DNA of 64,000 nt, taken from the NCBI GenBank assembly GCA_046347635.1, contig JAXMFT010000001.1, forward strand, positions 62,001-126,000. Direction: 5' to 3'. Each line of letters begins with the position of its first letter. Within the stretch, counting starts at the first letter, position 1. Made by a program: the position numbers and the translations under genes. Shown piece by piece: positions 17,893-27,807 of the stretch. The DNA is from JAGVSZ01 sp019137045. Lineage in GTDB: Bacteria; Pseudomonadota; Gammaproteobacteria; Burkholderiales; SG8-39. Under the pieces are notes generated by a model, which saw only the letters and a program-made list of their open reading frames with translations, was not told the origin of the DNA and did not search any database.

Positions 17893-20145
17893 CTACGCCG
17901 CGAGCTGGTAGAGGTACACCGGCGCCGCGGACGTGTCCACGTTGCGCAGGGGCACCGGCAGGCCGTCGAGCCGGCGCGACCCGGCGCGCGTCACCATCCG
18001 CAGGCGCACCTCCGCGCGCGCGTCGAGCGGCCGCAGCGTCACGAGCGTCCGCGGCACGGCGTCGCTCTCCGGCACCGAGACGAACGCGACGTGCGGCCCC
18101 GGGACGCGCGCGGCGGGGTCGTGGTAGAGCACCGGCGCCCAGTGGACCGCGGCGATGCGCCCGCCGGCGCGACGGCCGCCCAGGGCCGCGGCGAGCCACG
18201 CGAGCGGCGTGGGGCCGCGCTCGTCGAGCTCGTTCAGCTCCACCTGCAGGTCGGAGCCGTAGAGGTGCGCGTCGAGCCGGTCGCGGTCGGACTCGTCGGC
18301 CCAGGCGAAGCTGCAGCGGATGCCCTTCGCGCGCCCCCCGGGGGAGTCGCGGATCTCGCTGCGCACGTGCGCGCCGAACGCGAGCCGTCCGCTCGGGAGG
18401 AAGAGCTCGCCCTCCACCCGGCGCCCGGCGGCGAGGTGCGGCGGGATCGCGCCGTAGAAGCGGAAGCCCGACGACGACACGTCGTCGAAGATGCCGAGCA
18501 CCGGGTCCTCGCCCTCGAAGCGCATGCGCGCGGGAACCGGGATCGGGAAGCGGTACTCGTGGCGCCGGTAGCCGTCGAGCCGCCGCGCGTGCGCGATCAC
18601 CGCTGCCGCGAGCGCCGCGGTGGCGAGCGCCCAGAGGACGCCGAGCGCGAGCGTGCCGACCGGCGGCAGCGCCGCGCGCGCGTGCAGCGCGAGCCCGGCC
18701 GGGATCGCGGCGGCGTTGACGAGGAGCACGCACCACTGCGGCGCGAGGTACCGGTGCGTGGACCGGGGCTCGCCGTCCTGCGCCGCCGTCGCGCGCACGC
18801 GCGCGCGCGGGCGCACGAGGCCGCCGGTCGCCCAGAGCTCGGCGCCGAACTTCGCCATGCCGTACTGCGCGACCGCGAGGGTGCGCGCGGAGCCGCGCCC
18901 GAGCTCCGCGAGCATCCAGCACCCGAGCAGGTAGCAGGGCACGAAGCGCAGCAGGAACGCCTCCGCCGGCGCCGCGAACGGCGCGCTGCCGCTCACGAGC
19001 ACCGCCGCCGGAGCGGCGTAGAGCACCGCCTTCGCCCAGCCGCCGAAACTCGCCGCCGCGTGCGCGAAGTAGCACAGCTTCTGCGCCGCGCTCAGCCGGC
19101 GCGAGGTGAGGATGCGCTCGCGGCGCCAGACCTGCATCGCGCCCAGGCCGCGCCGCATGTGGCCGCGCACGAACGCCGCCGCCCCGGCCGGGGCGAGGCC
19201 GAACGCGAGCGAGCGGGCGGGATAGACCGAGCGGTAGCCGCGCTTGTGGAGCTTGAGCGAGGTGTGCAGGGCCTCGGCCGAGGTGGAGGCGGCGAAGCCG
19301 CCGACCTGGTCGAGCGCGGCGCGGCGGACCACGGCGCAGCTCGCGCACAGGAGCGCCGCCCCGCGCCAGTCGCGCCCGCGCTGGAGCACGCGGAAGAAGA
19401 GCGAGCCGTCGTTCCAGGCGAGCCGCCGCGCCGGCTCGCGCCGGTGCGCGAACGAGTCGAGGTTGTAGGAATCGAGCGGCGTCTGCACGAACCCGACGCC
19501 CGCGTCGCGGAAGTAGCCGAGCGTCTCGACCAGGAAGCGCCGCGCCGGCGCGTGGTCGGCGGCGAAGAGCGCGACCAGCTCGGCGTCGGAGAACTTGAGC
19601 GCGTTGTTGAGGCTGCCGGCGCGGCCGCGCACGGGCTCCCGGCGCCCGATGTAGCGGCAGCGCAGGGACAGCGCGAGCCGGCGCATCTCGGGCCGGTTGC
19701 CGTCGTCGAGCAGCCAGGTCCGGTGCGCGTACTCCATGTTGCGCGCCGCGAGCAGGGTGCGCCGCACGGTCTCCACCGGTTCGTCGGCGGTGGTGACGAA
19801 GACGTCGACCGCGAGCCCGCCCTCGGGCGCGGCCGGCGCGCGCACGGTGAGCCGCCAGGCGACGAAGAGGCGCAGGAGCGCCCCGCCGAAGAGGAAGACC
19901 TCGGCGGCGAGAATCGCGAGCGAGAGGCCGAGCGCCTCCGGGTTGAGCGTGCGCGCGCGCCAGGCGAGGTACCAGACGGCCGCGGCGACGAAGGCGGCGG
20001 CGAGCAGCGCGCGCGCCGCGCCGGGGCCCTCGGAGACGGGCCGCGCGGGGGGCGGACCCTCGGTGTCGGGCGCCTTGCGCAGCCCGAGGACCGAGGTGCG
20101 CGCCTCGGGCGCGAGCGGCGGGGGCCGGCGCTCAGGCGCCGTCAT
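17893..20145 (-). CDS. Cellulose-synthase-like GT2 membrane protein with PilZ domain, catalytic motifs degraded
   Basis: A 750-residue membrane protein with BcsA-like architecture: N-terminal helices, a GT2 domain opening VDVFVTTADEPVETVRRT and keeping LLDDGNRPEMR, further helices, then a C-terminal PilZ domain. The catalytic motifs are eroded. The DxD position reads A195-A-D197 (FAADHAP), TED reads A290-E-A292, and QxxRW reads G328-H-M-R-R332. In contrast PilZ keeps RxxxR (R528, R532) and DxSxxG (D555, S557, G560), the cyclic-di-GMP contacts. It therefore may sense c-di-GMP without polymerising sugar. It is divergent from the poly-N-acetylglucosamine operon, whose synthase PgaC is intact. 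It might be a regulatory partner, an enzyme of altered chemistry, or a decaying gene, though the frame is intact. Confidence 0.8.
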   Translation of the reverse strand: MTAPERRPPPLAPEARTSVLGLRKAPDTEGPPPARPVSEGPGAARALLAAAFVAAAVWYLAWRARTLNPEALGLSLAILAAEVFLFGGALLRLFVAWRLTVRAPAAPEGGLAVDVFVTTADEPVETVRRTLLAARNMEYAHRTWLLDDGNRPEMRRLALSLRCRYIGRREPVRGRAGSLNNALKFSDAELVALFAADHAPARRFLVETLGYFRDAGVGFVQTPLDSYNLDSFAHRREPARRLAWNDGSLFFRVLQRGRDWRGAALLCASCAVVRRAALDQVGGFAASTSAEALHTSLKLHKRGYRSVYPARSLAFGLAPAGAAAFVRGHMRRGLGAMQVWRRERILTSRRLSAAQKLCYFAHAAASFGGWAKAVLYAAPAAVLVSGSAPFAAPAEAFLLRFVPCYLLGCWMLAELGRGSARTLAVAQYGMAKFGAELWATGGLVRPRARVRATAAQDGEPRSTHRYLAPQWCVLLVNAAAIPAGLALHARAALPPVGTLALGVLWALATAALAAAVIAHARRLDGYRRHEYRFPIPVPARMRFEGEDPVLGIFDDVSSSGFRFYGAIPPHLAAGRRVEGELFLPSGRLAFGAHVRSEIRDSPGGRAKGIRCSFAWADESDRDRLDAHLYGSDLQVELNELDERGPTPLAWLAAALGGRRAGGRIAAVHWAPVLYHDPAARVPGPHVAFVSVPESDAVPRTLVTLRPLDARAEVRLRMVTRAGSRRLDGLPVPLRNVDTSAAPVYLYQLAA

Positions 20146-20419
20146 GCGCAGCCGCGAAGGGCGGACACTTCTTCATTCGGCGCGAGTCCGGTCGTGTGCG
20201 GTGGAACGCGTCCCCGGTGCGCGGGCAGTCCAGGGTCGGGATCGCGGGGCGGGCCCGCGGAAGAAGTGTTGTTGTGCTTGTGCGCGCCGGCGGACTCTGC
20301 CAGCCCCCGGGGGCTGTCAATGGCGTCGGTGTCGATTTCGTCATGGCACGCGGCCGCGCGCGTGCTACCTTCGCGCGGTCAATCAAGAAGGCCGCGCGCG
20401 CGGCCCTACCGCTTCGCTC

Positions 20420-22857
20420 TTGCTCCGCCGCTTCGCCGCCCTCCTCCTCGCCGCCACGCTCCTCTGTGCCGCACGCGCTGCGGTCGGCGCGCCTGCGCCC
20501 GACGACGCGTTCGCGCTCGCAATCGCGGCCGCGCGCGCCGGCCGCTTCGACGAGGCGCTGCCGGCGCTCGCCGCGCTCGCCGCCGCGCACCCCGGCGAAG
20601 ACCGCTACCGCTACGACTACGCGGTGGTGCTCGGCTGGGCGGGGCGCGACGCGGACGCGCTCGCGCAGGGCGCCGGCATCGAGCGCGAGCGCGCCCCGGC
20701 CTACGTCCTCGACGCGCTCGGCAAGTCGGCGCGCAACCTCGGGCGCAGCGCCGAGGCGGTTGCGATCCTCGCGGTCGCGGTGCGCCGCTTCCCCGAGCGG
20801 GTCGAGAGTCGCATCGGGCTCGCGCTCGCGCTCGGCGAGTCGGGCGAGGCGGAGGCGGCGGAGCGCGCGCTCGACGCGATTCCGCCGCGCGGCGCGACGC
20901 GCCCGAGGTCCTCGTCGCCCGCGCCTACCTCGCGGCGCAGCGGGGCGACCCCTACGCGGCGCTCGCGCTCTACGAGCGCGCCCTCGAGCGCGACCTGGCG
21001 CACCGCGCCGCGCTGCGCGGGCGCATCCTGGCTGCGGCCCGCGTCGGCGCCGCCGAGCGCGCCGTCGAGCTGGCCGAGGCGGCGCCGGGCCTCGTGTCGG
21101 ACGCCGAGCTCGCGGCGCTGCGCGCCGACCGGACCGCCGCGCGCATCCGCTGGGGCGCGATCGCCGCCGCGCAGGGCGCCGGGCCGGCGCGCTTCGCGGC
21201 GCTCGACGCGGCGCTCGGCGAGTCGGACGCGCTTGCCGCGCGCTGGCTCGCGCACGGCGGCGCGCTCGACCGGGTCGAGCGCCAGCTGCTCTGCGACCGG
21301 CTCGTCGGCCTGCGCGAGGCCTACCGCATGGCCGAGGCGACCGCGCTCTACGAGCGCCTCGCGGCCGCGGGCGTCGCGGTGCCGGCGTACGCGCGGCTCG
21401 CCGCCGCGGGGGCGTACCTGTACCGCGAGCAGCCGGAGGCGGCGCGCGACCTCTACGCCGGCGTGCTCGCCGAGCAGCCGGACCACTTCGCGGCCAACCT
21501 CGGCCTGTTCTACGCGCTGGTCGAGACCGAGGACCACGACGGCGCCGCGCAGCGCATCGACCGCCTGGTCGCGATCACGCCGCGCAAGCTCGCCGCCCAC
21601 AGCCCGCTCACCGAACGCCCCAACCCCGAGTACCAGATCGCGCGCGCCGCGCAGAGCATGGCGCCCGCCTACGCCGACCGGCTCGCGCGCGCCGAGGCGG
21701 CCACCGCGGCGCTCGTCGACGCGGCGCCGTTCAGCATGCCGCTGCGCGCGAACGCCGCCGCGGTCGCGGACCTGCGCGGCTGGCCGCGCCGCGCCGACGA
21801 GGCCCTGCGCTGGGTGCTCGCGGCCGAGCCGGAGAACGGGGTGGTCGACGCCGAGCGCGTCGGGCCGCTGCTCGCGCTGCACGAGTTCCGCGCGGCGGAG
21901 CGGGCGGCCGCGCACGGCGAGGCGGTCGCGGCGGAGGACAAGCGCGTGCTGCTCGCCGCCGACCGCTGGCGGGTGCACAACCTGCGCGAGCTCTTCGTCG
22001 ACGCGACGTTCGGGCGCTCCTCCGGCAACGCCCCGACCGGCACGCGCGACTACGCGCTCGACGCGTGGCTCTTCAGCCAGCCGCTCGGCTACGACTGGCG
22101 CGCGTTCGCGCACGGCTATTTCGCGCAGGCGCGGTTCGAGGACGGCCCGTTCGACTGGCAGCGGCTCGGCGTCGGGGTCGAGTACCGCGTGCGCGACCTG
22201 CGGCTCACCGGCGAGGTGAACGGCGGGGTCGGCGACGGCGGCAGCCGGCCCGGCGTCGCGCTCACCGGGCAGTGGTGGCGCGACGACCACCTCAGCCTGA
22301 GCGCCGGCGTGCAGACGCAGTCGAACGCGATCCCGCTGCAGGCGCGCGCGGCGGGCGTCACCGGGTGGAGCGCGGGCGCCGCGGCCACCTACCGGGTGAG
22401 CGAGTCGCGCGCGTTCGCCGGCACCGCCGACGTGCTCGACTTCAGCGACGGCAACCTGCGCACGGTGTTCGGCGCGACCTGGTTCGAGCGGCTGGTGACC
22501 GGCCCGAAGTTCAAGCTCGACCTCACCGCCGGACTGTTCGCCTCGGCCAACTCGCACGAGGACGCGCCGTACTTCAACCCGCGGCGCGACCTCACCCCGA
22601 CGCTCGTCCTCGCCGGCGACTGGCTCACCTGGCGCCGCTACGACCGCTCCTTCCGGCAGCGGCTCTCGGCGACGCTCGGCGCCTACTGGCAGGACGGCTT
22701 CGGCACCGGGGCGGTGAGCGGCGTGCAGTACGAGCACGTCTGGGAGCTCGACCGCCGCTTCTACCTGCGCTACGGGATCGGCACCCTCTCGCGCCCCTAT
22801 GACGGCGAGCACGAGCGCCGCGACTACGTGCTGGTCACGCTCGACTGGAGGTTCTGA
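20420..22857 (+). pseudogene. pgaA: Poly-N-acetylglucosamine export porin PgaA, one frameshift as sequenced
   Basis: Outer-membrane exporter of the PNAG biofilm polysaccharide. An N-terminal signal peptide (LLRRFAALLLAATLLCAARA) and TPR-like helical repeats lead into a C-terminal beta-barrel ending DYVLVTLDWRF, with a terminal aromatic residue. The repeat region is split between two frames: reading one runs to about 20890, then the protein resumes one frame over (RDAPEVLVARAYLAAQ). One missing base in a GC-only stretch between about 20882 and 20896 explains it, and adding it gives 812 residues, close to the 807 of E. coli PgaA. The start is uncertain: TTG 20420 gives a clean signal peptide but lacks a clear ribosome site. 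Its stop overlaps pgaB as TGATG. Confidence 0.8.
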
Positions 22858-24820
22858 TGCGTCGCTGCCGCGCGCTCCTCGCCCCGCTCGTCCTCGCGTT
22901 CGCCGCGTTCGCCGCGTTCGCCGCAACCGCCGCGGCGGCGCCGCCCGCGCCCGCGCCGGGCTCGCTGCTCGTGCTCTGCTACCACGAGGGTGCGCGACGA
23001 CGTGCGCGCGCTGGCCGACCCGTACGCGGTGAACGCCGCGGAGCTCGCCTCCCAGTTCGCCTGGCTGCGCGCCGCACGGCTACCGTCCGGTCGGCCTCGA
23101 CGACGTCCTCGCCGCGCGCCGCGGCGAGCGGGCGCTGCCCGACAAGGCGGTCCTGCTCACCTTCGACGACGGCTACCGCAGCTTCTACACCCGCGTCTAC
23201 CCGCTGCTGCGGCTCTACGGCTACCCGGCGCTGCTCGCCCTGGTCGGGCGCTGGATGGAGACCCCCGCCGGCGAGCGCGTCGCGTACGGCGAGACGGGGC
23301 TGCCGCGCAGCGACTTCCTCGCCTGGGACGAGGTGCGCGAGATGGTGCGCTCCGGCCTGGTCGAGGTCGCCTCCCACAGCTACGACCTGCACCGCGGGAT
23401 CCGCGGCAACCCGCAGGGCAACCTCCAGCCGGCGGCGGTCACCGCCGCCTTCGACCCGGCGAGCGGGCGCTACGAGGAGGCGTCCGCGCAGCGCGCGCGC
23501 GTGCGCGCCGACCTCGAGCGCGCGGCGGCGCTGATCGAGCGCGAGACCGGGCGGCGCCCGCGCGCGATGGTCTGGCCGTTCGGCGCGCACAGCGGCGCCA
23601 CGGTCGCGCTCGCGCGCGAGCTGGGAATGGACATCGGCCTGACGCTCGAGGACGGGTGGAACGGGCCCGCCCAGCCGCTCGGCGCGCTGCGGCGCTCGCT
23701 GCTGCGCTTCAATCCGACGCTCGCCGACTTCGTCGCCGCGGTGCCGCCGCCGCGGCCGACGCCGCGGCGGGTCGTGCAGGTCGATCTCGACTACGTGTAC
23801 GACCCCGACCCGGAGGCGCAGGAGCGCAACCTGTCGCGGCTCCTCGACCGCATCAAGGGGCTCGCCCCGAGCACCGTCTACCTGCAGGCGTTCGCCGATC
23901 CGGACGGGGACGGGGTCGCCGACGCCGTCTACTTCCCCAACCGCCACCTGCCGGTGCGCGCCGACCTCTTCAACCGCGTCGCCTGGCAGCTCGCGACGCG
24001 CGCGAACGTGGAGGTGTTCGCGTGGATGCCGCTGCTCGCGTTCCGCCTCCCGCCGGCGCACCCGGCCGCCGCGCTGCAGGTGGCCGCGGCCGACCCGGAC
24101 GGCGCGCGCGCGGCCTACGCGCGGCTCTCGCCGTTCCACCCGCTCGCGCGCGCGACGATCGCGGAGCTCTACGCCGACCTCGCGCGCCACGCCCCGTTCC
24201 GCGGCATCCTGTTCCACGACGACGCGACCCTGAGCGACTTCGAGGACGCCTCGCCGTGGGCGCAGGCGCTCTACGCGCGCGAGTGGGGTCTGCCGGGACG
24301 GTCGCGGCGATCCGCGCCGATCCGGGCGCGGCCGCGCGCTGGTCGGACCGCAAGACCGCGGCGCTGGTCGCGTTTCAGCCGCGAGCTCCTCGACCGCGCC
24401 GGCGCGTACCGCGCGCCGCTGAAGAGCGCGCGCAACCTCTACGCCGGGCCGGTGCTCGACGCGCAGGCCGAGGCCTGGTTCGCGCAGTCCCTGCCCGCGT
24501 TCCTCGCGGCGTACGACCAGACCGCGCTGATGGCGATGCCCTACCTCGAGCGCGCGGCCGACCCGGACGCGTGGCTCGACGCGCTGGTCGCGCGCGTGCG
24601 CGCGCACCCGGGCGCGCTCGACAAGGTGGTGTTCGAGCTGCAGGCGAAGGACTGGCGCGCCGACCGCGCGGTGCCGGCCGCGCAGCTCGCCGGGTGGATG
24701 CGCCGCCTGCAGCTCGGCGGCGCGCTCAACTTCGGCTACTACCCGGACGACTTCGTGCGCGACGAGCCGGCGTACGCCACCGTGCGCCCGGCGCTGTCGC
24801 TGCAGGCCGAGCTCGAGTAG
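22857..24820 (+). pseudogene. pgaB: Poly-N-acetylglucosamine deacetylase PgaB, four frameshifts as sequenced
   Basis: Periplasmic enzyme that partly deacetylates PNAG for export. An N-terminal signal peptide (residues 1-27) precedes a polysaccharide-deacetylase domain (LCYHE, LLTFDDGYRSFYTRVYPLL, VASHSYDLHRG, MVWPFGAHSG) and a C-terminal glycoside-hydrolase-like domain (QVDLDYVYDPDPEAQERN to the end). The reading frame changes at four places: an extra base at about 22989, another at about 23072, a missing base at about 24284-24299, and an extra base at about 24374. Correcting all gives about 653 residues against 672 in E. coli, with continuous homology, so no segment is lost. Either the gene is decaying or the assembly has clustered indels here. 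Confidence 0.8.
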
Positions 24821-24839
24821 CGGGGCGGCGGGCGTACCG

Positions 24840-26105
24840 ATGATCGACGCGCTGGCCACGTTCGCGGAGGCGCTGTTCGCGTTCTCCTTCTACTACCCGC
24901 TGTTCATGGCCTACGTCTGGATGGCCGGCGCGGTCTTCTACTACTTCCACTACGAGCGCCAGGGCAAGCGCGGGATCGACGACCCGCCGCCGCTGCCCGA
25001 GTACCCGCTGGTGAGCATCGTCGTGCCCTGCCACAACGAGGGGCCGAACGCGCAGGAGACGATCGAGCACTGCCTCGCCACGCGCTACCCGAACTTCGAG
25101 GTGGTCGCGGTCAACGACGGCAGCCGCGACGACACCGGCGCCGTCCTCGACCGGCTCGCCGCGCGGCACGCGCGGCTGCGCGTGGTCCACCTCGCCGCCA
25201 ACCAGGGCAAGGCGGTGGCGCTGAACACCGGGGCCCTGCTCGCCAACGGCGAGTACCTGGTGTGCATCGACGGCGACGCGCTGCTCGACCCCGACGCGGT
25301 GCACTGGCTGATGACGCACTTCGTCGGCGGCGCGCGCGTGGGCGCGGTGACCGGCAACCCGCGCGTGCGCACCCGCTCGACCCTGCTCGGCAAGGTGCAG
25401 ACCGGCGAGTTCTCCTCGATCGTCGGCCTGATCAAGCGCGCGCAGCGCACCTACGGGCGCATCTTCACCGTGTCGGGCGTGGTCGCCTGCTTCCGCAAGG
25501 CCGCGCTCCAGGACGTCGAGTACTGGAGCGCCGACATGCTCACCGAGGACGTCGACATCAGCTGGAAGCTGCAGCTGCAGCACTGGGAGGTGCGCTTCGA
25601 GCCGCACGCGCTGTGCTGGATCCTGATGCCGGAGACGCTGCGCGGCCTGTGGCGCCAGCGCCTGCGCTGGTCGACCGGCGGGATGCAGGTGCTGCTCAAG
25701 GCGGGACGCAACCTGCGCAGCTGGCGCAAGCGCCGCATGTGGCCGGTGTTCGCCGAGTACCTGACCAGCGTGCTGTGGGCCTACGCGATGCTCGCGGTGT
25801 TCGTGCTGTGGGCGCTCGGCAAGGTGCTGCCGCTGCCCGACGAGATCGTGGTCGCGACGCTGCTGCCGGGCTGGACGGGCGTGGTCATCGGCACCACCTG
25901 CCTCGCGCAGGTGGCCACCAGCCTGTTCCTCGACTCGCACTACGACCGCGGGCTGTGGCGCCAGTACTACTGGATGATCTGGTACCCGCTCGCCTACTGG
26001 ACGCTGAACGTCTTCACCACGGTGGTCGCGGTGCCGCGCGCCCTGCTGCGCCAGCGCGGGCGCCGCGCGCGCTGGCGCAGCCCCGACCGCGGAGTGCGCC
26101 CGTGA
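24840..26105 (+). CDS. pgaC: Poly-N-acetylglucosamine synthase
   Basis: A 421-residue inner-membrane GT2 glycosyltransferase that polymerises UDP-GlcNAc into beta-1,6-poly-N-acetylglucosamine. An N-terminal membrane segment precedes the catalytic domain VSIVVPCHNEGPNAQETIEH. All active-site motifs are intact: VNDGSRDDT, CIDGDAL (DxD), MLTEDVDISW (TED) and QRLRW (QxxRW). Membrane helices follow at roughly 290-320, 335-355 and 370-395. The frame is unbroken, in contrast to pgaA and pgaB upstream. It follows pgaB by 19 bp and overlaps pgaD by 4 bp. Activity of such synthases normally needs PgaD and cyclic-di-GMP. Confidence 0.93.
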   Translation: MIDALATFAEALFAFSFYYPLFMAYVWMAGAVFYYFHYERQGKRGIDDPPPLPEYPLVSIVVPCHNEGPNAQETIEHCLATRYPNFEVVAVNDGSRDDTGAVLDRLAARHARLRVVHLAANQGKAVALNTGALLANGEYLVCIDGDALLDPDAVHWLMTHFVGGARVGAVTGNPRVRTRSTLLGKVQTGEFSSIVGLIKRAQRTYGRIFTVSGVVACFRKAALQDVEYWSADMLTEDVDISWKLQLQHWEVRFEPHALCWILMPETLRGLWRQRLRWSTGGMQVLLKAGRNLRSWRKRRMWPVFAEYLTSVLWAYAMLAVFVLWALGKVLPLPDEIVVATLLPGWTGVVIGTTCLAQVATSLFLDSHYDRGLWRQYYWMIWYPLAYWTLNVFTTVVAVPRALLRQRGRRARWRSPDRGVRP

Positions 26106-26593
26106 AGCGGCCGCTGATCATCGAGCGCCCCGACCTGCAGACCGGCCGCCAGCGCCTGCTCTACGGCGCGCTCACGCTGCTCTTCTGGCTGCTCTACATC
26201 TATCTCTGGCTGCCGCTCATCACGCTGGCCGGGTGGAGCTTCGGGCTGTGGCGCGGCTACGACGTGCTGGTGACCCAGACCGGGTTCCGCGACCTCCTCG
26301 CGCTGCTCGGCTGGTACGCGAGCATGATCGCCGCGTTCGCGGGAACGCTGATCGTGTGGGCGGTGTACAACCTGGTCGTGTTCGGCGGGCGCGAGCGGCG
26401 CGCGCCGCCGCCGCCGCTCGCCGCCGGCGAGCAGGCGAGCTACTGGGGCGTGCCGGCCGGCGCGCTCGAGGCGTGGCGGCGCGAGCGCGTGCTCGTCGTG
26501 CGGCACGACGCGCGCGGGCGGATCGCGGTCGTCGCGCCCCCCGCGCCCGCCGCGCCGCCCGAGCGCGCGCCGCAGGAGGCCGGGCGCGGCTAG
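26102..26593 (+). CDS. pgaD: PNAG synthase accessory protein PgaD
   Basis: A 163-residue membrane protein whose position, GTG start overlapping the pgaC stop (GTGA), and two hydrophobic helices (about residues 20-45 and 65-95) identify it as PgaD. The N-terminus KRPLIIERPDLQTGRQRLLYG is typical of the family. PgaD forms the c-di-GMP-sensing complex with PgaC at the inner membrane. The C-terminal half is cytoplasmic and charged, with a proline/alanine-rich tail. The TAG stop is also the first part of a TAGAAT hexamer that may serve as the -10 of the next gene. Confidence 0.88.
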   Translation: MKRPLIIERPDLQTGRQRLLYGALTLLFWLLYIYLWLPLITLAGWSFGLWRGYDVLVTQTGFRDLLALLGWYASMIAAFAGTLIVWAVYNLVVFGGRERRAPPPPLAAGEQASYWGVPAGALEAWRRERVLVVRHDARGRIAVVAPPAPAAPPERAPQEAGRG

Positions 26594-26619
26594 AATCGGC
26601 GCTTTCCCGGAGCGCGCCC

Positions 26620-27690
26620 GTGGCGACCCATCGCATCGCAGTGATCCCCGGCGACGGCATCGGCCGCGAGGTCATGCCCGAGGGCGTGCGCGTGCTGGAG
26701 GCGGCGGCGCGGAAGTTCGGCTTCGGGCTCCAGCTCGATCACTTCGCCGACTGGAACAGCGAGCGGCTGGCGAAGACCGGGCAGTGGATGCCCGCGCACT
26801 GGAAGGACGCGATCGGCGCGCACGACGCGATCTTCTTCGGGGCGACCGGCTGGCCCGCGCTCGTGCCCGACCACGTCTCGCTGTGGAGCTCGCTCATCAA
26901 GTTCCGGCGCGAGTTCGACCAGTACGTCAACCTGCGGCCGGTCCGGCTGCTGCCCGGCATCCCCTGCCCGCTCGCGGGGCGCAAGCCGGGCGACATCGAC
27001 TACTACGTGGTGCGGGAGAACACCGAGGGCGAGTACTCGTCGGTCGGCGGACGCATGTTCGAGGGCACCGAGCGCGAGTTCGTGACCCAGCAGGCCTGCT
27101 TCACGCGCAAGGGCGTGGACCGCATCATGAAGTTCGCGTTCGATCTGGCGATGACGCGGCGGCGGCGCAGCGTGACCTCGGCCACGAAGTCGAACGGCAT
27201 CTCGATCACCATGCCCTACTGGGACGAGCGCTTCGCGGCGATGGCGCAGCGCTATCCCCAGGTGACGACGAGCCAGTACCACATCGACGGGCTCACCATC
27301 CAGCTGGTGCTCAACCCGCAGCGCTTCGACGTGATCGTCGCCTCCAACCTGTTCGGCGACATCCTCTCCGACCTCGGGCCGGCGACCGCCGGGACGATCG
27401 GGGTCGCGCCGTCGGCGAACATCAACCCGGAGCGCGCCTTCCCGTCGCTGTTCGAGCCGGTGCACGGCTCGGCGCCCGACATCTACGGCAGGCGCATCGC
27501 CAACCCGGTGGCGCAGATCTGGTCGGCGGCGATGATGCTCGAGCACCTCGGCGAGCCGGCCGCGGCCGGCGCGATCGTCGCGGCGGTCGAGCACGCGCTC
27601 GCGCCCGGCTCCGGCGCGCCGCGCACGCCGGACATCGGCGGCACGGCGCACACCGAGGATGTCGGCAAGGCGATCGCCGAGCTCGTTTAG
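26620..27690 (+). CDS. ttuC: Tartrate dehydrogenase/decarboxylase family (isocitrate/isopropylmalate dehydrogenase superfamily)
   Basis: A 356-residue NAD-dependent beta-decarboxylating dehydrogenase. The start is GTG 26620 with a GGAG site; a TAGAAT -10 (26591-26596) lies just upstream. Family segments: AVIPGDGIGREVMPEGVRVL, substrate-binding LRPVRLLPG, YYVVRENTEGEYSSVGGRMF, SATKSNGISITMPYWDERF, NLFGDILSDLGPATAGTIGVAPSANI and FEPVHGSAPDIYGRRIANP. FGATGWPALVPDHVSLWS is characteristic of tartrate dehydrogenases (TtuC/YeaU), which also act on D-malate. Leucine synthesis is unlikely because no leuCD neighbours are present. It stands alone between pgaD and the EF-G paralogue. Confidence 0.82.
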   Translation: MATHRIAVIPGDGIGREVMPEGVRVLEAAARKFGFGLQLDHFADWNSERLAKTGQWMPAHWKDAIGAHDAIFFGATGWPALVPDHVSLWSSLIKFRREFDQYVNLRPVRLLPGIPCPLAGRKPGDIDYYVVRENTEGEYSSVGGRMFEGTEREFVTQQACFTRKGVDRIMKFAFDLAMTRRRRSVTSATKSNGISITMPYWDERFAAMAQRYPQVTTSQYHIDGLTIQLVLNPQRFDVIVASNLFGDILSDLGPATAGTIGVAPSANINPERAFPSLFEPVHGSAPDIYGRRIANPVAQIWSAAMMLEHLGEPAAAGAIVAAVEHALAPGSGAPRTPDIGGTAHTEDVGKAIAELV

Positions 27691-27807
27691 CGGCCGGCCG
27701 CGGACTTGGACTAAGATCCCGGCACCGGGCGGCGATGCACCGCCCCACCTCATCCGCGCCGCCCGCCATCTTCCCGAGGCGGGCGCCCAAGGTTCATAGG
27801 AGGAGTC

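Noticed and set aside
16159..20000. Long plus-strand frame leading into pgaA
   Set aside because: The upstream part lies opposite the GT2-PilZ gene and in another frame of glpK, and has shadow-like composition. Only the 3' part encodes PgaA.
20343..20420. ATG 20343 as the pgaA start
   Set aside because: It is in a different frame from the signal peptide and would need an additional frameshift. TTG 20420 gives a complete signal peptide, though it lacks a clear ribosome site.
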